From an uncultured Lentisphaeria bacterium (GTDB lineage Bacteria > Verrucomicrobiota > Lentisphaeria > Victivallales > Victivallaceae), in assembly GCA_937888615.1 (NCBI GenBank), contig CALABZ010000405.1:1-10015 (forward strand): a DNA stretch of 10,015 nt, given 5' to 3'. The notes below the pieces were generated by a model, which worked only from the letters and a program-made list of their open reading frames with translations, did not search any database and was not told the DNA's origin. Position numbers and translations under genes: made by a program. Below, in pieces: positions 1-6,716 of the stretch (positions are counted from its first letter, which is position 1; each line of letters begins with the position of its first letter).

Positions 1-316
1 TGCCGCGCTTCAGAGACCCCAGTTGCGAAAATATCAAAACTCGGTACTCTCAAGTGCTTTTATATACGAAAAAACCTTCATATGTTTCCTTGTTTCAAAT
101 TTTTATGTATGATGATAGAAAGCGACAGACCTTGTCGAGCTATTTTCGACGATAATGGCTGTAATCAAATTCGAATATTTCAATCATTTTGCGTCCCTCA
201 AATGCTCTGCAACTCCACGTTACCGGCTTCCACGGTAGCTCAATTATCCAATCCAGTTGCATAATTGCATAATTATTCGTAACCTGCGAAAAACATGCTT
301 ACTTTTAAAATCTTAC
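1..316. other. AT-rich stretch without a recognisable gene
   Basis: Short open frames exist here, for example one on the plus strand at 82-264. Their translations are rich in Cys, Phe and Met, have no domain-like pattern and no good ribosome-binding site. I see no tRNA or other known RNA. A small inverted repeat (GTCGA/TCGAC) sits near 134-150. I treat the stretch as non-coding. Confidence 0.4.
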
Positions 317-361
317 ATCAAAACAAAAAGCCGACGAAAGTACGAAAGTACCTTTGTCGGC
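317..361 (-). terminator. Rho-independent terminator, minus strand
   Basis: Read on the minus strand, GCCGAC (361-356) pairs with GTCGGC (335-330). The loop between them contains the repeated unit GTACTTTC, and the stem is followed directly by a T-rich tail (CTTTTTGTTTTG). The arrangement is typical of an intrinsic terminator. No protein gene on the minus strand ends here, so it may close a non-coding transcript that passes through the structured block at 599-777. Confidence 0.6.
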
Positions 362-598
362 GAAGAGTTCGGAAATATTATTGGCGATCTGAAAAACACG
401 GCATCGCAGGAACGTCAAGACGTTCATGGCGCCGAAAAAGTAAGGGAAAAGGAATCAGGCCACTATATCAGTGAAAAATTCACCCCAAATAAACGAGGTG
501 CTATTACTGATGAAATACACGTGGGGTTATTGGCAATTCTGCCGATTTCCAACTTTTCGCTGCGAAATCCAGCAGTGCTTGAAAACTTTCTGTAGAAA
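362..598. other. Unassigned stretch with a short palindrome
   Basis: An open frame of 112 codons crosses this stretch on the plus strand (257-595). I do not recognise the product and its start has no convincing ribosome-binding site. A 16-bp inverted repeat, GAACGTCAAGACGTTC (410-425), has two 7-base arms and a 2-base centre, which would suit a dimeric regulator better than an RNA hairpin. No function is assigned. Confidence 0.3.
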
Positions 599-777
599 AA
601 CCGAACGCTTCCAAACACTACATTCAGAGGCCCGACCAAGAGCCTGCTAGAACAATGCCAGAAGCGTCCGGCAAGATGTGTGGAAACAATCTCACCGGAT
701 ACATTTCGCCTACGTTCTAGCAAAACTACTTTTTTACTTGGTCGGTTTCTGAGTGTATTTGCTGAAATATAACGGTT
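599..777. repeat. Long rod-like inverted repeat, candidate structured RNA or MITE
   Basis: Seven stems nest in order. They are 599-603 with 773-777; 612-615 with 758-761; 619-628 with 748-757 (10 bp, one G-U); 632-640 with 737-745 (9 bp, CCGACCAAG); 645-653 with 714-722 (9 bp, TGCTAGAAC); 667-671 with 695-699 (TCCGG); and 674-681 with 686-692, which closes on a GGAA tetraloop at 682-685. This rod of about 180 nt has an asymmetric internal loop (641-644 against 723-736) and covers no credible gene. It could be a stable non-coding RNA, read from either strand, or a miniature inverted-repeat element. The minus strand is slightly favoured because a strong terminator lies downstream at 317-361. 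It does not match SRP RNA motifs that I know. Confidence 0.5.
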
Positions 778-1008
778 GTCAAATAACAATAATCCATGAT
801 TAAAATATCATAGAGTATTTATTCTACCGCAATATCAACGAAATTGCAAACATAAATCACCTGAAATCCGGAAAATTCTGGAAACTTGCATTAGGTATTA
901 CGAGAATGTGAAATCATTGAAATCGCGAACCCCTGAAATTGCTTCATTTTTGCCTGTTCGTCGTTTAACCCCGAAAAACGCCACGCCGGCGTGGAGAATG
1001 TGCATTTT
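778..1008. other. Non-coding stretch with a perfect palindrome
   Basis: No credible gene is visible; the plus-strand frame at 908-1171 runs antisense into the ATPase gene. The 14-base perfect palindrome CCACGCCGGCGTGG lies at 981-994. It is GC-rich in AT-rich surroundings and could be an operator or part of the hairpin-rich end of the neighbouring transcription unit. Confidence 0.35.
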
Positions 1009-1068
1009 ATACGGGTCAAAACAGGGTAGGCTGTATGGACATACAGACCCCCTGTTTTCAGGCCGTAT
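1009..1068. other. Three-stem nested hairpin past the ATPase gene
   Basis: Stems ATACGG/CCGTAT (1009-1014 with 1063-1068), AAAACAGGG/CCCTGTTTT (1018-1026 with 1050-1058) and CTGTAT/ATACAG (1031-1036 with 1041-1046) nest round a 4-base loop. The block begins 18 bases beyond the stop codon of the minus-strand ATPase gene. It could therefore end or stabilise that transcript, although no long T tail follows. A dispersed palindromic repeat is the alternative. Confidence 0.5.
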
Positions 1069-1086
1069 AATGAGGATGAGTCCTTT

Positions 1087-2250
1087 TTATTTCGGAATGA
1101 CGGCCTTGGCGGTGTCCCTGAAATTGATGTATCTTGCGGATTCGGTTTCGGGCGTCAGATCACCCGCATAAATAACGGTCGGATCATGGATTTCGTCGGA
1201 GAGCTTCATGAATTTTTTCAGATTCGAAGCAAAAGACGAATTCCAGGTCATGGCGGATTTTATTTCGAACGGGCGCAACGTCCGGCCTTCATTCAAAATG
1301 AGATCGACTTCCAGTCCGTTGTGATCACGGAAATAATACAATTCCGGCTGTTTTCCAGCATTGAACCGGGCCTTCAAGGCCTCCAGGACAACCATGTTTT
1401 CGAACAATCCCCCAAAGATTGGGTCGCGGGCAACCTGTTCGAGTTTTTCGATCCCGAGCAGATTGGTGGCGAGTCCGATTTCGGTAAAGTAGATTTTGGG
1501 CGATTTGATCAGGCGCTTCCCGAAATTGTTGAAATAACACGGCAGCCGGAAAACAATATAGCTGGCCTCAAGGACCGAAAGCCAGGAGGCAAGAGTCGTC
1601 GAGGAAACGCCGATATCCCCGGCCATGCTGTTCAAGTTCACCACCTGACCGATTCGTCCGGCCAGAAGTTTCAGAAATGTCTCAAAAGCGTTTTGATTCG
1701 CCAGATTGATCAGTTGCCGGACATCCTTCTCCACATAAGTGTTGTAGTAATTCGGATAGAGCAGATCGGATGGAATGTTTTCGTCATATAGCCTCGGCAT
1801 AAAGCCATTCAGGATATACTGATCGCGTTCAAGCTGAATGCCCGCCCGAGTCAATTCCGCGATGGACAGGGGCAGCAGTTCCGCAATGGCGGTCCTGCCG
1901 GCAAGGGATTGCGCGATTTCCTGATGCAATGCAGGTTGATGGGAACCGGTCAAAATGTAGGCTCCCTTCTTTTTCTCCTGATCGACAAGCACCTGAATCG
2001 TGCTGAGCAGATCGGGCACCCTCTGTACTTCGTCGATGATCACCGGAGCTCGATATTGCTTGAAAAACGCAACCGGATCCTCCTCCGCCAACTGGCGATC
2101 CGGACGGGACTCGAGATTGACATAAGCATAGTTCTTGAATATGGATTTAGCCAGCGTGGTCTTCCCGGATTGACGGGATCCCGTAATGGTTACGACCGGG
2201 AAATATTCGGCCAACCGCTTTAACAGAGGCGTAATTGTTCTTTCAATCAT
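1087..2250 (-). CDS. AAA_14/DUF4143-type ATP-binding protein
   Basis: A 387-residue P-loop ATPase of the archaeal/bacterial AAA_14 plus DUF4143 type. A Walker A loop (GSRQSGKT, residues 24-31) and Walker B (PVIIDEVQ, residues 69-76) are followed by the sensor-like LTGSHQ. The C-terminal half is the DUF4143 region, with a winged-helix-like part and a nuclease-like core (LEVDLIL, then FEIKS) near the end. The family is common and often found singly in mobile regions; its role is poorly known and toxin-antitoxin or defence functions have been suggested. I chose the ATG at 2250 over the one 16 codons upstream. AAGGG lies 7 bases before it, and the promoter at 2282-2309 would place the transcript start downstream of the longer start. 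The gene looks intact. Confidence 0.9.
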   Translation of the reverse strand: MIERTITPLLKRLAEYFPVVTITGSRQSGKTTLAKSIFKNYAYVNLESRPDRQLAEEDPVAFFKQYRAPVIIDEVQRVPDLLSTIQVLVDQEKKKGAYILTGSHQPALHQEIAQSLAGRTAIAELLPLSIAELTRAGIQLERDQYILNGFMPRLYDENIPSDLLYPNYYNTYVEKDVRQLINLANQNAFETFLKLLAGRIGQVVNLNSMAGDIGVSSTTLASWLSVLEASYIVFRLPCYFNNFGKRLIKSPKIYFTEIGLATNLLGIEKLEQVARDPIFGGLFENMVVLEALKARFNAGKQPELYYFRDHNGLEVDLILNEGRTLRPFEIKSAMTWNSSFASNLKKFMKLSDEIHDPTVIYAGDLTPETESARYINFRDTAKAVIPK

Positions 2251-2281
2251 AGCCAAACCCTTGTGTTTAGTGTTCAATGTT

Positions 2282-2309
2282 ATTTTATCATATTTCATGG
2301 ATTTTTCAA
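2282..2309 (-). promoter_or_regulatory. Sigma-70-like promoter of the ATPase gene
   Basis: On the minus strand, TTGAAA (2309-2304) and TAAAAT (2287-2282) are separated by 16 bases. Each matches the sigma-70 consensus at five of six positions. The predicted transcript start near 2275 gives a leader of about 25 bases ahead of the ATG at 2250. Confidence 0.55.
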
Positions 2310-2590
2310 GTCACACTTTAATAATGTCTGAATTTATTCATTATTCCACGCCTTTCCCGATATCGATACCTTGCTTCGGCTCTGGGTTCGACATTGCGAA
2401 TGAAGCATGGTTTCCAACTCCATCATTTGGGGAATTGTGGTTTCGTGCTAAAATCGTCTGGTTTCGAGTGTTTGTCGAAAGAGGCGTTTTCGTGCCCGGC
2501 TGGCGGGTAGTTTCACTGTTCAAACCGGGCTGTTCAAGGCCCGTGCCTGTGTACATAGGCGTGAGCCTCCAATGGCCTGGTTTCGAGGTT
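2310..2590. other. Gene-free spacer between ATPase and replication protein
   Basis: Open frames here are antisense or low-complexity. The octamer TGGTTTCG occurs three times (2438-2445, 2459-2466, 2578-2585), and a short AGGC/GCCT hairpin lies near 2557-2567. I see no gene. Confidence 0.35.
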
Positions 2591-3235
2591 TTAGCTGGAA
2601 CCTGAAAGGCGGGTGAAATTGTATTCCCGCTGTCGGGATGGAGCGTTTCCTTTTTGATTTGTTTTGGCGTTGTAACTTAGCCAGTTCAAGGCATTTTCCA
2701 GTTGCTTCTTCTCTTCCGAAGAGCCCCGGATGATTTTGATCCCTGTAGGTGCAGGAGAGTAGGAAGATGTTTGCTCTACGGGGGATTTTTGAGGGTTGGG
2801 TTTACAGAGGGAAACCATTTGCGATTCTGACGGGGCGGCTATTTCTTTACTCCAGATGTCGTTCAGCCAGGAACAGGCCTTGTAGCCGTTTTGTGTTTTT
2901 GTTCCGTCACAGATGATCCCTATATGATAATGGGGATTTGTAGAAGTATCCTGCTCTCTGGTCCATCCGGCCTGGACAGTCATTCCATTCCGTTTTGCCT
3001 TGGCCTTGAATTTCCGCAGGGTATTTGAAACGGATTGATTCGGAGTCTCCGCCTGACTCCCTTGAGGAAACCGGGCAACACAGTTTACAACGAAGGTTTG
3101 TGCATGTTTCCGGTTCATATAATCCAAACGTTGCCGAAACCCCGTTACCACTTCTTTTATTACCGGATGTGTTTCATCCGCTCTTATCGCTTGTCCATCA
3201 TAATAGGGTTCTGTTATAAAGTGTTGTCTGCCCAT
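2591..3235 (-). CDS. Inovirus Gp2/YagK-type HUH replication protein
   Basis: A 214-residue protein that resembles the YagK/YfjJ C-terminal (Inovirus Gp2) family, the replication proteins of small phages and phage-like elements. The HUH metal-binding motif is visible as PHYHIGIICDG (His102 and His104). The downstream WLSYNAKTNQKG (Tyr188, Lys191) fits the single-tyrosine nicking motif of the family. If active, it would nick one strand at its origin and start rolling-circle replication. The start is supported by AAGGAG 9 bases before the ATG. Upstream lies a very AT-rich segment (3317-3375) that could be the origin. No coat, assembly or integrase genes are nearby, so this is either a minimal replicon integrated in the chromosome or the remnant of a filamentous phage or plasmid. 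Confidence 0.75.
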   Translation of the reverse strand: MGRQHFITEPYYDGQAIRADETHPVIKEVVTGFRQRLDYMNRKHAQTFVVNCVARFPQGSQAETPNQSVSNTLRKFKAKAKRNGMTVQAGWTREQDTSTNPHYHIGIICDGTKTQNGYKACSWLNDIWSKEIAAPSESQMVSLCKPNPQKSPVEQTSSYSPAPTGIKIIRGSSEEKKQLENALNWLSYNAKTNQKGNAPSRQREYNFTRLSGSS

Positions 3236-3505
3236 AATAAACGACTCCTTCGATTGTTCTTTGATTTATTCTTTTAGAGTGTCTGGGAGGTTCCGCGGGG
3301 ACTCCACCTCTATGACTATAATCTATTATTATCTTATATTTATTAACTAATATAAATAAGCTATTATTATATACACGGCACTATTTCAGCATGATTTGAG
3401 CAACGACAGTGTTTTACAATTAGTACCATAATATGGCAGCAAGGCAATTAAAAAGTTTTCCAAATCAGGCAGCAGCAAGGATGACCTTGGAATCCGGTTT
3501 CATGA
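3236..3505. other. AT-rich segment with repeats, candidate replication origin
   Basis: Upstream of the replication gene, 3317-3375 is almost pure A/T. It holds two direct copies of CTATTATTAT (3323-3332, 3361-3370) and an imperfect inverted repeat around TTATTAACTAATATAA. A GC-rich hairpin-like patch follows (3286-3305, GGAGG...CTCC). GGCAGCAAGG at 3435-3444 recurs as GGCAGCAGCAAGG at 3468-3480, next to the point where the nuclease fragment ends. A melting region plus hairpin beside a Rep gene would suit a rolling-circle origin, but no nick site is proven. Confidence 0.4.
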
Positions 3506-3970
3506 TCATTCAATAACGTCCACGATACAGGCGTCGGGTCCGTCGTGAACCACGAAATCGAACTCACCGATCAGCTTTTTAGACAGCCCCGGTACTACCA
3601 CTACGAATGCCTCCGCCACCCCTTTTATCAGATAGTGGTCAGACCAATCCGCCAACGCGGAATCCAGCATTTTCGAAGTCAGTTCGATCATCGTGTCAAA
3701 GCTCTCGCCGTCCTTGTAGACCAGATTCGGCGCGGCCTCGGTTTCGACCTCGAACGCCTCGATGAAACGCTCGACAATCTCCTCGCGGGTCAACGAACCG
3801 CCCATCACGCATTCCCACGCCTGAGCGGTGAGCGCCGCATGAAACGCGCGTCCGAACGGCAGACAAGCTGAAGTCCGTTCGACCTCGGCCCGCTCGACAT
3901 ACCGGAAATAATACTGGAGCTGGCAGACATTGAGGTAAGTGTTCAGGCTGCTGTAGTTCCAGTGCGTGAC
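3506..3970 (-). pseudogene. PD-(D/E)XK (RecB-like) nuclease, truncated at both ends
   Basis: The open frame extends upstream of the GTG at 3808 to at least 3970 and reads THWNYSSLNTYLN, then QYYFRYVERAEVERTS, then LPFGRAFHAAL. This is the N-terminal signature of RecB-type PD-(D/E)XK nucleases found in phages and accessory regions, including the conserved His of GRAFHAAL. Near the C-terminus GEFDFVV supplies the acidic motif. The following strand CIVD should continue as D-x-K, but the frame runs CIVDVIE and stops. The catalytic Lys and the rest of the domain are therefore missing. No start codon lies in frame before THW: the codon there is GTC, and a stop lies 19 codons further upstream. Both ends look like recombination junctions, one facing the replication element and one facing the helix-turn-helix gene. 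It should be inactive. Confidence 0.8.
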
Positions 3971-4262
3971 ACCTGAGGACCAGAACGCGATCGGCGAAGA
4001 AGCAGAAGATCAGGAAAACAACCGCAAATCCCAGTTCAAAACCGCCAAAACCAAATATAACCTGACAGCCTGGGAATGGTTGTCCGATGACGGGCGTACA
4101 GAGTCCGTCAAAAAACAAAGGTTACAGGGACTGACCAACGCCCAGATTGCCGTCAATCACAACACCTCAAAAACAACGGTCTGCGAATTCAGGAAACAGC
4201 ATAATATTCGAGATTGCGATCTCCGTCAGCAAGGTCTCGCAATAGAGGAGAGCGCAGAATAA
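3966..4262 (+). CDS. Small helix-turn-helix protein
   Basis: A 98-residue charged protein. Residues 55-78 (GLTNAQIAVNHNTSKTTVCEFRK) read like a helix-turn-helix of the type that recognises DNA in phage regulators and small terminase-like proteins. The N-terminal 20 residues are acidic and of low complexity. The first usable start is a GTG at 3966, right at the junction with the nuclease fragment, without a good ribosome-binding site. The true N-terminus may therefore have been lost or may lie downstream. A strong terminator follows 10 bases after the stop, which supports a real plus-strand transcript. I cannot name a function beyond probable DNA binding. Confidence 0.5.
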   Translation: MTPEDQNAIGEEAEDQENNRKSQFKTAKTKYNLTAWEWLSDDGRTESVKKQRLQGLTNAQIAVNHNTSKTTVCEFRKQHNIRDCDLRQQGLAIEESAE

Positions 4263-4272
4263 CACCAGTTCT

Positions 4273-4312
4273 CAGGGAATCGTCGGCTTATTTGGGCGAT
4301 TCCCTGTTTCTT
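4273..4312 (+). terminator. Rho-independent terminator
   Basis: CAGGGAATCG (4273-4282) pairs perfectly with CGATTCCCTG (4297-4306) and is followed by TTTCTT. It lies just after the stop of the small helix-turn-helix gene and insulates the nucleotidyltransferase operon from upstream transcription. Confidence 0.8.
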
Positions 4313-4339
4313 CCCCCCAAATAAAATATCATTGAAAAC

Positions 4340-4367
4340 TTGACTTTTGGAAAAAACGGATTATTAT
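4340..4367 (+). promoter_or_regulatory. Sigma-70-like promoter of the nucleotidyltransferase operon
   Basis: TTGACT (4340-4345) and TATTAT (4362-4367) are separated by 16 bases, each one base off the consensus. The -10 overlaps a small inverted repeat (TATTATTAAGTAATA). That would allow autoregulation by a DNA-binding protein, for instance the winged-helix partner of the operon; this is inference. Confidence 0.6.
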
Positions 4368-4403
4368 TAAGTAATACCAATATAAAACATTGGAAGTAGT
4401 GAA

Positions 4404-4988
4404 ATGAAAATTTTCGATATTAAGAAACTGGATACCGCCTTGGGGCTGTTAAATGAGCGACTGCTGTTGGCTGACGCTCCCGAAGTAAAACTGGTTGTTT
4501 GCGGCGGATCGGCGTTGATCGCGACCGGATTGGTACTGCGAACCACACAGGATGTGGATGTACTGGCACGGCTGGATGGGATCGGGCTTGTTGATCCTGA
4601 ACCGATGCCGGAATATCTGGTCAACGCGGCGGAAGCCACCGGACGAAGCCTTGGACTGCCGGAAGACTGGTTGAACTGCGGACCGGTTGACCTTTTCCGA
4701 ATGGGGCTTCCGCCCGGACTCCATGAGCGGCTGGCTTGCAAACGCATTGGTGAAAAGCTGGAAGTTTACTATATATCTCGGATCGACCAGATTTTTTTCA
4801 AACTGTATGCGGCGGTTGACCGTGGAGGTTATCACATTGACGATTTGCTGAAGCTCGTTCCGACTTCGGATGAATTACTGGCCGCCGCCAGGTGGACCAT
4901 GACTCATGATGTTTCGGAAGGCTTTCGAATGATGCTGATCGAATTATTGAAGGAACTGGGATTTGAAGACGTCGGTAGTCGAATTTAA
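4404..4988 (+). CDS. DUF6036/AbiEii-like nucleotidyltransferase
   Basis: A 194-residue protein with the nucleotidyltransferase signature CGGSALIATG (GGS at 34-36), then RTTQDVDVL, where Asp50 and Asp52 are the expected metal ligands. This is the pattern of the DUF6036 and AbiEii/MenT-like group. In those families the enzyme transfers a nucleotide to RNA or protein, and several act as toxins. A later RIDQIFFKLYAAVDRGGYHIDDL resembles the conserved helix of the same fold. GGAAG lies 7 bases before the ATG. The gene overlaps the next one by 26 bases, so the two products are probably made together and work as a pair. Both acidic residues and the GGS loop are kept, so it should be active. The substrate is unknown. 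Confidence 0.8.
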   Translation: MKIFDIKKLDTALGLLNERLLLADAPEVKLVVCGGSALIATGLVLRTTQDVDVLARLDGIGLVDPEPMPEYLVNAAEATGRSLGLPEDWLNCGPVDLFRMGLPPGLHERLACKRIGEKLEVYYISRIDQIFFKLYAAVDRGGYHIDDLLKLVPTSDELLAAARWTMTHDVSEGFRMMLIELLKELGFEDVGSRI

Positions 4989-5979
4989 AGAACAGTTGAA
5001 AACAGCTCTGATTGATCTTGCCTGGCGGCAATGGACGCAACTTGGGGTTGGCGGCCTTGAGCCGGGCAAGGTCAATTATATCCTTGATCCGGAGGCTCTG
5101 TTGGTATTTTCCGCCTATATTGGACGGTTTGACCAACGGCTTTTCGATGAAATTATCGACTGGCTACATATCAATGCCCGGTTTATCAATATTCAGCGAC
5201 TCCGGGTTATGAGCAAAAAGGCCGAATTCAATAATCAGGCTGTCCTCGGTCTGATGGCAGCGTATCTGAAAAAGGGGGATGCCTCTCTCAAGTGGCGAAA
5301 AATAGCGACTGATTTCAAACCGTCAAATACGCCGGAACCACAACCATTATTCAGATTATCCAACGGGCAACCGATGCCTGTAGTGGGGACAAAGGACGAA
5401 ACCGCCCTGCAATACGGGTTTAAGCGCAATATCTACCGGCAAACGGATAACTCCAGCGAATTTCCTTTAGATACGGCGGCAACTATGCTGCTTCAACTTC
5501 GTGGCATATTCGGGGTCAATGCCCGGAGCGAAGCCACGCTGATACTGTTGACGCAGGATACTTGTACGATTCAGAATATTGCCGATGCCAGCGGCTTCTC
5601 CTGGCGTTCAATCCAAGATGTATTGTTTGAAATGAACCGCTCCAACCTGATCGATAGCACCGGAGCCAAGCGTGGTCGCTACTACTATCTCCGTGACCGT
5701 AAAGCCAGCTTAAACCTCTTCTGCCCAAGCCTACTGGAAGAAGTCCCTTTTCCAAACTGGATCGGCTTTTACAATGCAATGATTATGATCCTGAATACCA
5801 TTGAAGCTCCCAATATTGAGAAACTATCCGAGCAAGGTGTCAAGTCTGTTCTTCAAGAACTTTTCAACAACAAGATTGGCTCTACATTGCTGAATTCCGG
5901 CATTACACTTTTTAAGTTTGTCAATATTGATAATGCAGGGCAACTTCCTTTTTTGATAAAAAACTTATTTGAGACATAG
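4963..5979 (+). CDS. Winged-helix partner of the nucleotidyltransferase
   Basis: A 338-residue protein without a family name I am sure of. The N-terminal third reads as a helical domain (FKEQLKTALIDLAWRQWTQLG). Residues about 187-243 (RSEATLILLTQ, then IQNIADASGFSWRSIQDVL, ending GRYYYL) form a clear winged helix of the ArsR/MarR type. The start must be the TTG at 4963: the frame has a stop just upstream, AAGGA lies 8 bases before it, and the family-like sequence begins at once. It overlaps the nucleotidyltransferase by 26 bases, so translation is coupled. The pairing suggests a sensor, antitoxin or repressor for the enzyme. Which member is toxic, if either, is not shown by the sequence. Confidence 0.7.
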   Translation: MKTSVVEFKEQLKTALIDLAWRQWTQLGVGGLEPGKVNYILDPEALLVFSAYIGRFDQRLFDEIIDWLHINARFINIQRLRVMSKKAEFNNQAVLGLMAAYLKKGDASLKWRKIATDFKPSNTPEPQPLFRLSNGQPMPVVGTKDETALQYGFKRNIYRQTDNSSEFPLDTAATMLLQLRGIFGVNARSEATLILLTQDTCTIQNIADASGFSWRSIQDVLFEMNRSNLIDSTGAKRGRYYYLRDRKASLNLFCPSLLEEVPFPNWIGFYNAMIMILNTIEAPNIEKLSEQGVKSVLQELFNNKIGSTLLNSGITLFKFVNIDNAGQLPFLIKNLFET

Positions 5980-5993
5980 ATTTTTTAGGAGAA

Positions 5994-6092
5994 ATGTTTG
6001 AATGCAAAAATCGTCATCATGTCCCCCAATCTTATCTTAACCTTAATTATAATGCTTCATTCAAATCTTTTTTCATGGCCTCAATCATCTGA
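5994..6092 (+). CDS. Possible 32-residue ORF closing the operon
   Basis: Fifteen bases after the winged-helix gene an ATG follows TTAGGAGAA, a strong ribosome-binding site. It opens a 32-codon frame beginning MFECKNRHHVPQSYLNLNY. The 3' part overlaps the convergent hydrolase-region fragment. It could be a true small third gene, or the first codons of a larger gene cut by recombination before the convergent fragments. I do not recognise the peptide. Confidence 0.3.
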   Translation: MFECKNRHHVPQSYLNLNYNASFKSFFMASII

Positions 6093-6247
6093 AAGAAATA
6101 CTGATGGCGTGCATCACGAGGCCCATCGTTTGTGTCAATAATTCCCTGGATAGCATCCGCTACTGACTTACTGCCGAAGAGTTGACAATGAGTTTGATGA
6201 AGCGCAAAGTTTTTAGAAGCCTCATAACCATACAGACCAATCCCCAT
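6047..6247 (-). pseudogene. C-terminal fragment of an unknown protein
   Basis: The frame reads EASKNFALHQTHCQLFGSKS, then VADAIQGIID, and ends in FFQMIEAMKKDLNEAL. This looks like the C-terminal helices of an uncharacterised protein in which an L-x-G-S-K-x-V turn is followed by a final AM(R/K)KDL helix. No good start exists: its upstream part overlaps the end of the hydrolase gene in another frame, with a stop just beyond. I read it as the tail of a gene whose 5' part was replaced when the hydrolase segment arrived. A translated 66-residue product is possible but unlikely. Confidence 0.4.
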
Positions 6248-6678
6248 AGTCAAATATACCACAACCATGATGGAGCTTCCCTGTTTCTTTCAGTTCTCGA
6301 AAAGCCTTTCGCATACGAAGCAAGATTTCCGGTTGTATATCTAATGAGTGATGTGCCGGAAAAATTCTTTTTGCAGAAAGCTCAGCTACTGTTTCGAGCG
6401 ATTCCAAATAAGCCTCCGGATCTGTAGACGGAAACCAGGCTGTTAAAGTACCCTTATAGACTAAATCTCCGGTGAATAAGTAACTTTTTTTCTCTTCCCA
6501 AAAACACATATGTCCCGGTGCATGTCCTGGAGTATGAAGTATTTCAACAGTTCTTTCGCCTAAATTGATACGTTCATTACCGTGCAATATTCTAGTCGGT
6601 ATTCCTTGAAAAAATTCATATTCACTAGAGGTAATTTCAAAAGTTTTTAATTCGGGGGGATGAAAAAAAGAGGCAGAA
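6222..6678 (-). pseudogene. Metallo-beta-lactamase-fold hydrolase, C-terminal half
   Basis: This is the downstream half of an MBL-fold hydrolase. EYEFFQGIPTRIL is followed by ILHTPGHAPGHMCFW (metal-ligand His), FTGDLVYKG (bridging Asp) and FPAHHSLD (last His), ending SVWL. The frame stays open upstream of the ATG at 6587 to the edge of the insertion sequence near 6678 and has no start of its own. Joined to the N-terminal half at 7961-8351 it gives a full-length hydrolase of about 281 residues. All metal ligands are then present, so the gene was intact until the insertion. An internal start could yield a fragment of 121 residues, but it would lack the HxHxDH motif. Confidence 0.85.
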
Positions 6679-6716
6679 GGTTCATCTTAACTCTGGTCTG
6701 ATAAACTGGAGGAAAA

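Noticed and set aside
257..595. Plus-strand open frame of 112 codons
   Set aside because: No recognisable domain and no good ribosome-binding site. It also overlaps the minus-strand terminator and the palindrome, so it is probably chance.
674..692. GGAA tetraloop read as the SRP RNA tip
   Set aside because: The flanking symmetric-loop bases expected in SRP RNA are absent; only the tetraloop agrees.
463..789. Minus-strand open frame of 108 codons across the hairpin block
   Set aside because: It covers both arms of the nested stems. Such pairing explains the sequence better than coding does, and the translation resembles no family I know.
2438..2585. Three copies of TGGTTTCG as a possible iteron or CRISPR-like array
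   Set aside because: Spacing is irregular (21 and 119 bases) and the unit is only 8 bases long, so no array is supported. I see no CRISPR elsewhere in the window.
3696..4118. Minus-strand frame of 140 codons with a hydrophobic start
   Set aside because: It is antisense to the helix-turn-helix gene and out of frame with the well-matched nuclease fragment, so it is a shadow.
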